A stretch of DNA of 41,337 nucleotides from an uncultured Gammaproteobacteria bacterium (GTDB lineage Bacteria > Pseudomonadota > Gammaproteobacteria > Pseudomonadales > Pseudohongiellaceae). A program made the translations under genes and the position numbers. The DNA is taken from contig CAJXQP010000004.1 in NCBI GenBank assembly GCA_913058275.1, forward strand, positions 1 through 41,337, read 5' to 3'. The stretch's first letter is position 1. Every line of letters starts with the position of its first letter. Of this stretch, positions 41,312-41,337 are shown one piece after another. A model generated the notes under the pieces. That model saw only the letters and a program-made list of their open reading frames with translations, did no database searches and was not told where the DNA came from.

Positions 41312-41337
41312 CTGTCTCTTATACACATCTCCGAGCC
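41312..41337. other. Nextera transposase adapter (CTGTCTCTTATACACATCT + CCGAGCC), technical
   Basis: Exact 19-nt mosaic-end reverse complement followed by the first 7 nt of the Nextera read-2 adapter complement. Confidence 0.98.

Overview
Accessory-light gammaproteobacterial contig, about 41.3 kb. Both ends carry Nextera/Tn5 adapter sequence, so the first and last genes are technical truncations. The core is a conserved housekeeping block: nudF-yqiB(DUF1249)-cpdA-yqiA-parE-parC. It is followed by a degenerate cyclic-nucleotide signalling locus (cyclase-homology protein plus FimX-like GGDEF/EAL), then epmB/efp/epmA and a monomeric NADP isocitrate dehydrogenase. The second half holds periplasmic and secreted enzymes: PQQ dehydrogenase with cytochrome c, NHL-repeat protein, SurE-like and HAD phosphatases, OYE, cytochromes c, and an ABC-2 exporter. 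No tRNA, rRNA, CRISPR array, prophage or IS element was recognised. Main points for a second look: (1) the FimX-like gene is split by one in-frame TAA exactly between its GGDEF and EAL halves, and the catalytic motifs in both halves are degenerate; (2) a decayed copy of a LysE-family 3' end lies on the far side of the SulP gene from the surviving, itself frameshifted, LysE gene, and now forms a near-perfect hairpin just after icd; (3) an RnfD/UnbU-like membrane protein with four C-x7-C units is translationally coupled (ATGA) to a SUMF1-fold protein lacking the expected C-terminal cysteines, downstream of a His-rich lipoprotein; this is the best candidate for an undescribed module; (4) the truncated first gene resembles the kinase of the proteobacterial dedicated sortase system; (5) paired GTGTACAC palindromes lie in the icd leader. 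All family assignments are from reading the translations; no database search was run.
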